Shown: positions 19,531 through 29,790, counted from the stretch's first letter. The stretch is DNA of 64,000 nt from Luzula sylvatica (GCA_946800325.1 OX326961.1:10270655-10334654); one strand, 5' to 3'. The notes: a model not told the origin generated them from the letters alone. Program-made: numbers and translations.

Positions 19531-22500
19531 ATGACAATACCTACACCCATCAAACTTGTTTCCTGGAATGTACGCGGACTAGGCGACCCTAACAAATGCA
19601 AACTGGTCAAAAATACAATCAAAGAAAGTTTGGCCGAGATTGTATGCATTCAAGAAACTAAATGGTCTAACCCTGATTTTTTTCACCTAAGAAGAATATG
19701 CCCATATAAGTTTCAAAAAGTCATTTTTAGCAACGCGGAAGGCACTAAAGGCGGCCTATTGACAGCTTGGAATGGGAAGTGGACTCTTATCGACTCCTTC
19801 AGTAACAAATTTCTCATCTCCACCACCTTGGGCCATCACTCAGGTAAGAGTATTACAATTATTAATGTTTACGAACCGATTACTTCAACACTCAAACCTC
19901 AGTTCATCTCCTTACTTTATGATCACACACTGGCTAAAAACATACCACACATAATAGCCGGTGACTTTAACATTATGAGATGGACTGAAGATACCACGGG
20001 AGAACCACACCCTATCCAGGAAAGGAACCTTCTAAATGACTTCATTTCTGGAAAAGGACTTCTAGAGGTACCCACCCAAGGTCGCAAATTTACCTATTCT
20101 AATAAAAGAGAAACTCCCACATTATCAACGGTACCTTCAATTAAAAGCAGTTTACAACTTCTTACCTCCACAACCTCTGATCACTCTCCATTGTCCCTTA
20201 CAATAACAACAGTTGCAATTCCCACACGTCAATTCCGTTTCGAAAGATTCTGGCTCCGTGACGAAAATTTAACACCCGTAATCTTACAAGCTTGGAATAT
20301 TCTACAACCATCCAATAATGTCATCGAAGATTACTCGGCAAGACTATCATCGCTCAAAAAAACTCTTAGCCAGTGGGCAAAAGAAAAATACTCCAACCTC
20401 GATTCTTCATTAAATAGATGTAAAAGATGCCTTGCAATGATTGAGGCATTCGAAGAATCTAGAAAATTACACGCTACGGAAATTTTACTCAGAAATAATT
20501 TAAAAATTCGGGCCCATCTTTTGGCAACGATGCAAGAAGACAAATGGCAACAACGTTCCTCTTCAAGATGGATTAAATTAGGTGACAACAATACAAGATA
20601 TTTCCACTCCTTGGCTTCAGGCCGCAAACAACAAAACTCAATCTCCTCCATTTTAGTTGATGGACAGATTATTTCCGATACAATTGCCATAAACAGGGAA
20701 TTCACAACGTACTATGAAAATATCTTGGAAATTCGATCACCCGTCATTCAAGTAACCTATATTCCAAACCTCCAATCCAATCTCCCTTCACAAATGGATC
20801 TTGTGAATGAATTCACAGAAGAAGAAATCAAAAGTGTTGTATCTTCATTACAAAAAGGGAAAGCTTGTGGGCCAGATGGTTTCATCACTGAATTCTTACA
20901 AATCTATTGGGATGTGATCAAACCACAAATATTAGGAATATTCTTGCAATTTTACAACCTAAACATTGATCTATCCGCCATCAACAAATCTATCATCTCG
21001 CTTATTCCTAAAAAACAAAATCCTACAGAAAGACAGGACTACCGTCCGATCAGTATAATATCTGCTCCCATTAAAATCTTGACGAAGGTCCTCTCCTCTA
21101 GACTACAACCATTTATGCCTCTTCTTATCTCAAGCTGTCAAACAGCTTTCATTAAAGGTAGATCTATCCTGGAAACATTTGTATCCACTAGAGAAATTTT
21201 ATCTCATTTTCATAAACGGAAAATTCCATCTGTCCTAATAAAAATTGATTTTCAAAAAGCCTTTGATTCAGTCTCTTGGGACTATTTATTATACATTCTA
21301 AAAGAGAAAGGCTTCCATGATAAATGGATCCAATGGAGTTCACTCCTACTTCAATCTTCTAGCTCCTCCATACTTACAAATGGAATACAAGGCAAGTATT
21401 TCCGACACAAGAGAGGATTAAGACAGGGGGACCCTTTGAGTCCTTTGTTTTTTAACCTTGCGGTAGACACCTTACAAATTATCCTTCAAAATATAAAACC
21501 ACTACTCATGGGTAATTTCCATCTAGCCCCGCAAACATTACAATATGCAGACGACACAATACTAATCATGGAAGCACATCCCAAGAATCTTCGGATTATT
21601 ACTCACGCAATATCATGTTTCTCCAATATATCTGGCCTCCGAATTAATTGGGACAAGTCTTGCTTTGTTCCAATCGCAATTCCAGAGACAAATTTAAATA
21701 GTATTACCAATATTCTCAATTGCCAGAAAAAAGACTTTCCAATCCAATATTTGGGACTTCCTCTTTCCCACAAAAAACCAACTAAATTAGTATTTCAACC
21801 ATTGATAGCTAGGATAAGACAAAGACTAAACAAATGGCACGGTAAAATGCTGTCTCTAGGAGGAAGAATTACCCTTATTTCTTCCGTGCTAGCAGCACTG
21901 CCTATATATTACATGCAAGTATTCAAGCTACCCTCCTACCTTATCAAACAAATAGTGTCCCTAATCCGAGACTTTTTCTGGACAGGAACGGACAAGTTCG
22001 TAAAAGGTAAATGTTTGGCCAGATGGTCCAAAATATGTTTACCTAAAAAATATGGAGGATTAGGGCTGAAGGATTTACACACTCAGAACACCACATTTCT
22101 ACTAAAATGGCTTTTCAAAATAGATTTTGAAGCTGACTCTCTCTGGACACACTACGTAAAAGAAATCTATGGCATACACCAAACAAAAATGTTACAACAC
22201 GCTGCCTCCTCGTTCTCATCCTATTTCATGAAGGACCTACTTAAACTACAAAACATTTACAATTTTCTCACCTACAACACCAACAACGACAATGCAAAAG
22301 TTTTCTTGGCCAAACCATTTCCGCATGCAAAATTTTGCTCAAAAGAAATCTACGACAAACTGATTCACCCCGGGGTTATCTCGTCCTGGACGCCGGACAT
22401 CTTCCAATTGAGAATTCCATTAAAAATCAAACTATTCCCATGGCTCGCCATTAACAATCGGATCCTGACACAAGAAAACCTAATGAAGAGGGGCTGGACC

Positions 22501-22830
22501 CATACAGCACAATGTGTCCTTTGCTCCGACCAAATCGAAACGACGGATCACCTCCTAGCGACATGTTCATATACTCGAACATGCCTTTCCAAGATGGACC
22601 TTCTTCCGATTGCTCGTGAAAACCTGCTGGCCACATGGCAAGAGATACATCAAACCTACAAAAGCAAAACAACAAACAACGACCTATCAAAACAAAAATG
22701 GGCGGCTACGATATGGACGGTCTGGAAGGAACGTAACAATCGAATTTTCAGTCGAAGAGCAAAAATGCCTATCCTATTAGAAGACAACATAAGAAATTTA
22801 GTTAATAGTTGGTTAGTTGCAAAGCTTTAA
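19531..22830 (+). CDS. LINE ORF2: endonuclease / reverse transcriptase (1099 aa)
   Basis: An intact 1099-codon frame. The N-terminal APE-type endonuclease shows SWNVRG (N13), QETK (E42), AGDFN (D145, N147) and SDHSP (D217, H218); it nicks target DNA. The reverse transcriptase spans roughly residues 480-760 with DYRPISI, KIDFQKAFD, GLRQGDPLSP and the catalytic YADD (672-675), then GLPLS and KWHGKMLSLGGR. Near the C-terminus is a zf-RVT-type finger CVLCSDQIETTDHLLATC (C995, C998, H1007, C1012) and a WTVWKERNNRIF tail. There is no RNase H domain, as in many plant L1 elements. Between TPTLS and SDHSP only about 14 residues remain, and the usual R-L/I-D-R-F segment with a conserved Asp is not seen, so endonuclease activity may be impaired. 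Start chosen at the first ATG after the T run. Confidence 0.95.
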   Translation: MTIPTPIKLVSWNVRGLGDPNKCKLVKNTIKESLAEIVCIQETKWSNPDFFHLRRICPYKFQKVIFSNAEGTKGGLLTAWNGKWTLIDSFSNKFLISTTLGHHSGKSITIINVYEPITSTLKPQFISLLYDHTLAKNIPHIIAGDFNIMRWTEDTTGEPHPIQERNLLNDFISGKGLLEVPTQGRKFTYSNKRETPTLSTVPSIKSSLQLLTSTTSDHSPLSLTITTVAIPTRQFRFERFWLRDENLTPVILQAWNILQPSNNVIEDYSARLSSLKKTLSQWAKEKYSNLDSSLNRCKRCLAMIEAFEESRKLHATEILLRNNLKIRAHLLATMQEDKWQQRSSSRWIKLGDNNTRYFHSLASGRKQQNSISSILVDGQIISDTIAINREFTTYYENILEIRSPVIQVTYIPNLQSNLPSQMDLVNEFTEEEIKSVVSSLQKGKACGPDGFITEFLQIYWDVIKPQILGIFLQFYNLNIDLSAINKSIISLIPKKQNPTERQDYRPISIISAPIKILTKVLSSRLQPFMPLLISSCQTAFIKGRSILETFVSTREILSHFHKRKIPSVLIKIDFQKAFDSVSWDYLLYILKEKGFHDKWIQWSSLLLQSSSSSILTNGIQGKYFRHKRGLRQGDPLSPLFFNLAVDTLQIILQNIKPLLMGNFHLAPQTLQYADDTILIMEAHPKNLRIITHAISCFSNISGLRINWDKSCFVPIAIPETNLNSITNILNCQKKDFPIQYLGLPLSHKKPTKLVFQPLIARIRQRLNKWHGKMLSLGGRITLISSVLAALPIYYMQVFKLPSYLIKQIVSLIRDFFWTGTDKFVKGKCLARWSKICLPKKYGGLGLKDLHTQNTTFLLKWLFKIDFEADSLWTHYVKEIYGIHQTKMLQHAASSFSSYFMKDLLKLQNIYNFLTYNTNNDNAKVFLAKPFPHAKFCSKEIYDKLIHPGVISSWTPDIFQLRIPLKIKLFPWLAINNRILTQENLMKRGWTHTAQCVLCSDQIETTDHLLATCSYTRTCLSKMDLLPIARENLLATWQEIHQTYKSKTTNNDLSKQKWAATIWTVWKERNNRIFSRRAKMPILLEDNIRNLVNSWLVAKL

Positions 22831-22941
22831 TTTTCTTTTACTTTTTCTTGGGGGATCATGCGTTTAGCCTCCCCCTACCTCTCTGTAAATTAAGTATTGT
22901 GTTCTCACAATATTTCTTTTTATAAAAATTGAGCCGATAAC

Positions 22942-22958
22942 GAGCACGTTTCGTGCTC
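22942..22958 (+). other. LINE 3'-end hairpin
   Basis: GAGCACG-TTT-CGTGCTC forms a perfect 7-bp stem with a 3-nt loop, 12 bases before the poly(A). Conserved 3' stem-loops serve as recognition sites for the LINE reverse transcriptase in several LINE families; that role here is inferred. Confidence 0.6.
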
Positions 22959-23080
22959 TAGGCCCACTTCAAAAAAAAAAAAATATCACTATTTTATCAA
23001 ACAAAAATTTTGAGAAAATTTTGCCAAAGTTTCGTGTTTATAAGTCATATTATGTTCTTGTTGTGCAGAAATATGCTGCT

Positions 23081-23104
23081 GCAGTGCACGTGTTCGACAA
23101 AATG
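23081..23104 (+). repeat. PPR-like word right of the LINE insertion
   Basis: GCAGTGCACGTGTTCGACAA and the next bases read A-V-H-V-F-D-K-M, followed by an early stop. An acceptor-like TTGTTGTGCAG precedes it, and a similar TTTTTGTGCAG recurs at about 23238, so exon-like units repeat here too. Partner of the copy at 15257-15286. Confidence 0.4.
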
Positions 23105-23149
23105 ATTCTCATGTCTCTCTAGAATGACCCTTAACTTTATTCGTAGGGC

Positions 23150-24781
23150 ATGAATATCACCATTCCTTCAAAAAAAATTGTGAATTTTTTTTCCAGAGTT
23201 TCATGTTTGTAAATGATCTTGTGTACTTTTTGTGCAGAATTAGATGAATTGAGTTCGAGTTGCATAAATCCCCTACCTGAGAAAGAACTAATAGTAGAGT
23301 TTATTTTGCAATATTGACACAATGCAGGGGATTTTTGCAAATTTCTCAAGATTAGAACCCCCTATAATATTGAATTCTTGAGAACCAACAGTGGAGTTTT
23401 TTCTTTCATATTTAACTCCTAATACACAAATACAAGGTGTTAAATTTAAACATAATGGATGCGAGATTTTTGCCCAAGATCGAGGAATTGCAATATCTAA
23501 AGTTGGATACTTAGATTTTAGTGTGATGTATATGGAAGTTGGATTAAAGATTAAGGTAGTGAGTTATGTATGTGGATTTGTATTCGAACATATATTGGAA
23601 AAATTGATTTATCTATCAATGAAAGATTGATTTGTACATAATATTCCGGGAAAGACCATTGTTAAGTGGAGTTTAATTTGTGCAAGGTAATTCATGTGTT
23701 GGACTGGAATGAATTGAATTAATTACCAATGAAATTAACAATGTCAATGAAACAAAGTAACAATTGATACCAACAAAACATACTCAATATACCAATCACG
23801 ATTCAATTCATACATATACACCAATAAGTCCAAAATAGCATGAGAAATGCCTAAATTAAATACAAATAAGTTCATATTTCTTTGTTGGAGTTTTGTGTAC
23901 AAATTAGGTTGGATTAGGTTTATACTTTATAGAATTGGATTATACGAGAAATAACATCGATAAAATGTGTGAGAGAGAGCATAACGTGATAGCAATCCAA
24001 TTATATTTACACACTATATCATTTAAAAAAAAGTAACTATACAGTATGAGAGGTTAGTATAAATTTATGCCACTATATCATTGTTAGTATAAATTTACCA
24101 ATGTATCTTTACACAATTAATTAGTGGAACACATCATATATTAATATATTAATTATAATATTTCCTAAACGAACTATATATGTGAATCCTTCACCAAATT
24201 GAAACATGGGTAACCTATTATAGTGTATAAACATTGGCACTTCTGATATTATATTATGCGACACCAATTAGAATTAGAATTAGAATTAGAATGTTAATTA
24301 ATTATACCCATGTAATATAGATGGTATACCAATTCCTATACCTATTACAAATTGAAGATTACATTTGTTGAATTATATGTCTAGACAAAAAGGGGATTGC
24401 GATTTGGTGTCAATATTTTTGGTCTTACATGTAAAGAGTTTAATTTCCATATTTGGTCTATTTGCGTTTATAAATGACACCATGAATCTTTTTCGAAGCT
24501 GTTAAAGTATTGGTGATAAAGAATCACATTTAAATTTCATATATTGGTACAAATAACACCTCATTGTTAGGCATAGAATAATTACGAAAATAGAGAGAAC
24601 AGAGATAGTCCTGTTAAAAGTAATATTGCATATCAGTATTGTGTTATATTTCCTGTTGATTGTTCACATACAAAAATTGCATTCGATAAGAATGCATACT
24701 ATTCGACACAAAATAATCAAGTCATAAACAGAAGTGTTTTGAGACACGTTCAAAACGATCCTCTTTCTACGATTAGTCAAA
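23150..24781. other. AT-rich intergenic DNA
   Basis: No gene supported. The open frame at 23391-23630 has no recognisable domain. A short GAATTA tandem run lies at about 24269-24292. The last bases form the 3' flank of the DEMETER-like fragment. Confidence 0.5.
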
Positions 24782-26564
24782 TTATTTGTTTGTTTTAATG
24801 GATTGCCTATTGTGTAACCAAGAACTCAAGGCCTTTGGGCTTCTCTTTTCCCTATCAAATTCTCTCACACATATAAACCCTGCACATAATTACAAAATCG
24901 CAAATCATATAACTATTATTTATTTTTTTATTTTATTTTTTATTTTTTATTTTTTATTTTTTTTGCTCATACCTCTCCAGAAGCAAAATTGTATTTCATT
25001 TGTAGGCAAACCTGCAAAACACAAATTTAAACTTTATTTTTAATTTTCTTTTTTCTATGGGTTTGGTTTCAATGACTATAATTATTAGGGTTTAAGTGAG
25101 AGTTTACCTTTAAGCACTGAGGTGACACTAGTTCCACAATAGCAAGGGAGACTTCTTAGTCTCCATATTTCATCTCTTGAAACCCTAATTGGGTTTCTAG
25201 ACGTACCATGATCCGCAAAAACCTAAATAAATAAATAAAATGTTAATTTTTTATTTTTACAAACAAATTGTGTTTTCAAATAAATAAATAAATCTTGACG
25301 AACCTCGTTGACTTGGAAATATGTGCCGTTTAGAGGAAAGCTTCCTCTCATTGCAGTTCTACATGGTATCTTTATTGGAAAAAACAAAATTCAATTTATT
25401 TGCAAATAACATAAAACATAGGGTTTAATGTGAAAAAAATTCAAATAACCAGAATAGAGCCTTCGACATATTTATTTTTCTCGTCTTCTGAAAGAGGCAC
25501 GGAAATTTCACAATTTTTACAAGTACGGCATCGACATGGTTTTTTCGGTTCACTTGAATTTTCTTTCTCTGTATAATTGCACACGTTAATCATCATTAAA
25601 TTAATATAAAATTAATATTTTGGTACTGGAGAGATCCAGTGCTTTTTGTGACTGTTTACCTGGAGTCCATAGAACAAAGAGGTAATGAGATGGATCGTCA
25701 ATATCTCTTTCTTCCAAATCCAACTATAAATATGAATTAAATAAATATTTAAATTCACATATTTTATTTATTAAAACTAATTCATAGATAATACATGGGA
25801 AAAAATTAAAATGGTTGGTTTAGAAATTAGAATAACAAAATAATTACCCGTTTTAAAATTGAATGCGAGTCTGGGATTTCATACCTGCAAAATTTAAAAA
25901 ATGAAAAAATTTCATAGATACCCATTTCAAAATTTGAATGCTGAGTCTAGGGGCGTGCATGTAATTTCTCGTGTTTACTTACACATCGTGAACGGTACGA
26001 AGCTTGGCAGGATTCTTCAGCTTCGGCAAAGGAATCGAGGTATGGACAGGTGGCAGCACCATAAGAGCTTTCGAAATATCCTCGATGTCGATCTCTCTCT
26101 CTCTCTCTATTTCTCTCTCTAACCACTTGTTCCAAGCGCTTCACGAACAACTCCATGTCGAGCTTGATCGTGGGAATTTCGTCAGGGTCGTCATCAGCAA
26201 ATACGTCCTCTATGTCGCTACAAATTAGGGTTTCTTGATTTTCTTCAATCGGGGAAGAAGGTTCTTCGATGATGGGTTCTGTGATGTCGTTGTTGGATTC
26301 GGGCAAGAGATTGAAAATGGGAATTGGATTCTCGGTTTTTTGAATTGGAATTATGGAGTTGGGTTCTTCGTTGTTGGGTCCTGCTAGCATTAATCTAGCA
26401 CTACAAATATGAAAAAAAATAGATAAATTTGTAAGCGAAGTTATGGATATAGCATAAACCCTAACTAAACCCTAAATATACCTGGCGAAGGCGCTGGCGA
26501 AATGCTTGCATTCACTTCTCAAAGGACAAGCATTACAATTTGGCTTGTTTTTCGTGCAGAAAAC
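24782..26564 (-). pseudogene. DEMETER/ROS1-type DNA demethylase gene, C-terminal part only, frameshifted
   Basis: Nine exons with proper GT-AG borders reconstruct the family's C-terminal half. In transcript order: 26482-26564 (VFCTKNKPNCNACPLRSEC, the four-cysteine Fe-S ligand set); 25983-26400 (PIIEEPSSP, DDDPDEIPTIKLDMELF); 25848-25884 (YEIPDSH); 25660-25723 (DDPSHYLFVLWTP); 25450-25568 (CRCRTCKNCE, permuted CXXC unit); 25304-25369 (IPCRTAMRGSFPLNGTYFQV); 25108-25222 (VFADHGTS, YCGTSVTSV); 24973-25011 (NEIQFCFWRG); 24782-24879 (FICVREFDREKRSP, stop). Known members excise 5-methylcytosine in DNA. Here the HhH glycosylase domain with its catalytic Lys and Asp is missing; upstream sequence is B3-gene sequence. 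In the second exon a GA-repeat tract (about 26093-26122) puts SKALMVLPPVHTSIPLPKLKN out of frame by one GA unit. All later exons keep phase, so the break is probably recent. Family assignment is very sure. Confidence 0.88.
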
Positions 26565-26579
26565 CTGTATTTTTAAAGT

Positions 26580-27004
26580 TTAAAGTTTTGATTGAAAAGA
26601 CATGGCGGCTTTGAGTGATTTCAAATCCTTTTCGCGTTTCACTAGTTCGTAAAAAAATGCACTGTGACTTTTCGCATGCGAGGGCGTATCGCTTATTTTT
26701 ATTTCTTCGACTTCGTCTTCCTCTTTCAAAGCTTTCTGCTTTGACGGCGAGTCATTATTACTACCTGAATGATACAATTTTTTTAGCTTTAAAATTTAAA
26801 TAACCAAAAATTGTAAATGTAAACTCCGAACAATCAAATGTGAAAGAAAGTACCGTCTTTTTTTTTTGAAAAAGGAAAGAAAGTACCGTCTTTATTGGTC
26901 GTGATATTGGAAACGGGAGAGGAATTTCCAGATTGATCGTTGTAATCTTTGTAGATCTCCTTTTTCAAGTTGAAAAGAGTCTCTGCTATTGAGGATTTCT
27001 TTCT
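26580..27004 (-). pseudogene. B3-gene tail beyond an in-frame stop, including a last exon
   Basis: After the TAA at 27005-27007 the same frame continues open (KKSSIAETLFNLKKEIYKDY) to a donor GACG|GTACTT at 26887. An acceptor TTCAG at 26765 opens an exon (26580-26764) that joins in the same phase (G|GT), continues NNDSPSKQKALKEEDE and FFYELVKREKDLKSLKAA, and ends at TAA 26580. Phase-perfect continuation suggests that this was coding and that TAA is a nonsense change (for example from CAA). The donor region is duplicated: AAAGTACCGTCTTT occurs at about 26849 and 26880. Confidence 0.6.
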
Positions 27005-27935
27005 TTATCCAGATAATAATGATTTCAAATCGAAATCCTTAGCACGTTTTTTCGTTGCTAGCTCTCGACAATCTCTAGCAAATTTCATGATCTCTTCGTA
27101 ATTCTCCTCCTTCGCTTGATCCTCTCCTCTATCTCGTTTCTCTCCCTCGTCAGGAGTCACTATTATTTCACAATCGCTATCCACTTTGTTTATCTCTTCC
27201 ATCTGTTCTTCGGAATTAACCGCGATTTCACAATCCTTGTTTGGTTTCGGTTTCTCTTGGCTTTCTCTATCTTCGATGGCCGTCTCCATTTCACTCCTCC
27301 GAGACGATTTTTCTCTCTTTTCATGAACGAGAGGTGTCTCGCTGTTTTGTTTAATTTTATCTTGTGGAGTCACAGAAGTTTCGCTTACTCTCTCTTGGGT
27401 TTCTCTCAACGGACAAGCAGGGGTTTCTCTTTCTCGAACCCTTTCTTCTTTCTCACAACCACTTACAGCAAAAATCAAAATCGAGAAATTAAAATTACCA
27501 TTGTATCTGAACACCAAGAATTCATGTTCATGTAGAGCGTGATCTTCTACGAATTTCAGCCATCCTGTGGTGAAAAACAATTCATCCATCTTCTTTTCAA
27601 TTTTTACGTGCCAAATTCTCACCCTCGGACCCTCAATCGTAGCAGGCATTGAATTTGAACCATTGATTTCTCCTTCCTTTTGTCCCATTAAGTTCTTGAC
27701 AAATTGGGGCGGAATTCTCTACACATCCAAACAGAGAAAACAAAAAAACTTGGGTATTAAAATGCAGATTATTGAGGGTGAAAGTGAAACATCGAAAAAA
27801 TTCAGAGAGAAACTAAGATATTTCGAAGCAAAAGATTCTTACCAGACAAGCCTTGAAATTACCAACCAGAACTTTGAAAAAATGGAGTTTCTTCACTTCA
27901 GCCCACTCGAAACCATCGTTCTCCATCTCCACCAT
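27005..27935 (-). CDS. REM-type B3 DNA-binding protein (268 aa to first stop)
   Basis: Two exons. 27843-27935 starts at ATG 27933-27935 (MVEMENDGFEW...LHFFKVLVGNFKACL) and ends at a GTAAGA donor. 27005-27718 follows a GTGTAG acceptor and continues RIPPQFVKNLMGQKEGEI. Together, residues about 16-105 form one B3 domain (FFKVL, IPPQFVKN, VWHV-like IWHVKIEKK, FFTTGWLKFVEDHALHEHEFLVFRYNGN). B3 domains of the REM type bind DNA in plant nuclei. The remainder is highly charged, with paired KDCEIAV and SDCEIIV modules and an acidic stretch, and no second B3. A (GA)n tract lies in the leader (about 27952-27973). The frame is otherwise open past the stop, so this allele is probably shortened. The next sequence downstream is the DEMETER-like fragment, same strand, 16 bp after the B3 tail exon. 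Confidence 0.75.
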
Positions 27936-28379
27936 TAACGACACGAAATCAGAGAGAGAGAGAGAGAGAGAAGATGAGACGCCAGCGATGGAAACGAAGA
28001 GAGGGGGAAAAGGAAGTAATGATGGATTTATTAGGGACAGTTAGCGAAGAGAGGAGAAATGAATGGTTAGAGTAAGTTGTCATAGACTTGGTCCATGATG
28101 AAACAATACCATATATAACAATTGCATTCAAGTTCTGGCGCCGAAGCGTCTCTTGACAAAAATAAGTACTATTAATTAATTGTTTTGTTGGGTTTTCTTT
28201 TCAGATTTTTTCTTATTTTTTTCTGTCCTATCGATTCATTCACGTGAGAGAAATACAAAATTTTGATTAAACAAATAAACACAAGTACATATTGATATAG
28301 TTTGTTCTTATAAGGAGCATTTCTGCATGTAACCCCTTTAAAAAAAAAAAATTCAAAAACTAATCCTCTTTTCGCAAAT

Positions 28380-28727
28380 ATTTCAAAACTAACTCCTTTC
28401 GGGTTTTTAAATCCTGCCAGCGTCGAGATTTAAAATCCCGCCAGATTAATCACGTAAAAACTCAGATGTGTCAGCTTTTGCAGTGTTAATTAAAAGAAAA
28501 CGGGATTTTAAATCCCGCCATCATTAACCCTGTAAAAAGTCGGTTTTTTAAATCCCGCCATGATTAATTAAAACAAAACGGGATTTAAAATCCCGCCACC
28601 GTTAATCTTGAAAAAAATCGGTTTTTAAAATCCCGCCAAAATTAATTAATGACAAAACGATATTTTAAATCCCGCCAACTCTAATGACCGTCATTTGAAA
28701 TCCCGCCAGACTAAGCATGTAATTAAG
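28380..28727. repeat. Array of AATCCCGCCA words, partly inverted
   Basis: AAATCCCGCCA recurs about ten times at irregular spacing of 30-60 bp, alternating with its inverse (GGGATTT), often as TTTTAAATCCCGCCA palindromic blocks. Subterminal-repeat structure as in non-autonomous DNA transposons. It merges into the foldback at 28728. No target duplication identified. Confidence 0.55.
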
Positions 28728-28908
28728 AAATTGTGGCGGTTTTATAAATCTCGCCATGAACAGTAAATCGGGATTTAAAATCTTGCCATGAACAGTAAAA
28801 TCCCGATTTAAAATCTCGCCATTTGAAATCCCGTTTTACTGTTCATGGCAAGATTTTAAATCTCGATTTACTGTTCATGGCGAGATTTATAAAACCGCCA
28901 CAATTTTC
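28728..28908. repeat. Long inverted repeat (hairpin)
   Basis: The left arm starts AAATTGTGGCGGTTTTATAA and the right arm ends with its complement TTATAAAACCGCCACAATTT. The internal blocks CTCGCCATGAACAGTAAATC and ATCTTGCCATGAACAGTAAA pair with their complements across a centre near 28817. Arms of about 75-85 bp. A transcript would fold into one long hairpin. Likely foldback/MITE; a small-RNA source is possible but unproven. Confidence 0.75.
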
Positions 28909-29685
28909 ATTTTTGTGCAGTTTTTCTGTCCTATCGATAAGGTCAAGCAAACCATTTCTTCCTCTCCGGTCGTCGTTTTCTGCGATTTGCAGAGGTGATT
29001 TCGTGATTTTTGTGCAGTTTTTTGAGTATTTGCAGAGGTGATTTCGTGAAGCTTTCTTTGCTGATTTAGTGCTCATTTTTTTTACATATTTTGTGATTTA
29101 CGGCTGGCTTTTTTCGAGATATTTTTCAATTTGTTTGAATTTTCCAAATTTTCATTTTTGCTAATTCAATATTGTTAACAAATATGTTAATTATTACAAA
29201 AATATGTTAATTGTTAATTCTAATCGTTTGTTCTTTTTTGAAATTGTATTTTCTTGCAGAGGAGTATTCAGAGTAATCTTTTGCTGGTAAGTTTTTTTTT
29301 TTTTTTTTTGTATGTTAATTTGTAAGGTATTTAATTTTGGGTATAAAGTATGTAATATTGGGATGTATAATGTTTGTTATATTAATACGAGAAAAAAAAC
29401 AATTTTGAATTACATTAATTGATGTTCAAGTTCAGTTCTACTTCTACATGATGAGTCCTTATGTATTTATTGATTATTCAAAACCAGGTCGCATCATAAA
29501 CAAGTAGACTTTTCATCTTATTTATTTCAATTATGTGGATATTAACTTGATTAAAATAAACGAATATTAAATTTGACAGTGTTTTTTCAACAATTTTCAT
29601 GGTTCCTGACGTGTACACAGTTTTCTCTTTAAACCCTGAAGTTACGAAGTGAAAGCTCTCGATTATCAGTGTCAGTGATGGGATT

Positions 29686-29790
29686 CTCATAGGTACTTTC
29701 TCGACTCCCAATTTTGAAGCTTTATCATATATGGGTATTTCTCAATTTATGTGTTTATATGTTTTAGACTTTTAGTTGGAATTTTTTATG
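29686..29790. repeat. Copy 1 of a segment repeated at 30767-31018
   Basis: CATAGGTACTTTCTCGACTC through TTTTAGACTTTTAGTTGGAATTT occurs here and again at 30773-31018, where a SINE interrupts it. The two copies flank the hAT element at 29808-30741. A local duplication that gives an empty-site comparison for the SINE. Confidence 0.8.

Larger units (their letters stand above)
15331..22983 (+). mobile_element. Young L1-type LINE retrotransposon with inverted 5' self-copy
   Basis: Order: inverted 826-bp segment (15331-16156), junction filler (16157-16189), 5' UTR, gag-like ORF1 in two overlapping frames, a spacer of about 840 bp, ORF2 with endonuclease and reverse transcriptase, 3' UTR with a terminal hairpin, poly(A) 22971-22983 and an 11-bp target duplication. 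L1-type elements copy their RNA at a nicked target site using the ORF2 protein. The intact 1099-codon ORF2 and the identity of the inverted copy to its source point to very recent insertion. ORF1 has a frame break and the endonuclease seems to lack one segment, so present autonomy is uncertain. Confidence 0.93.

Noticed and set aside
26580..26588. Peroxisomal targeting signal (SKL at the C-terminus of the B3 tail exon)
   Set aside because: A nuclear-type B3 protein with an upstream stop; the three residues are most simply chance next to a rearrangement break.
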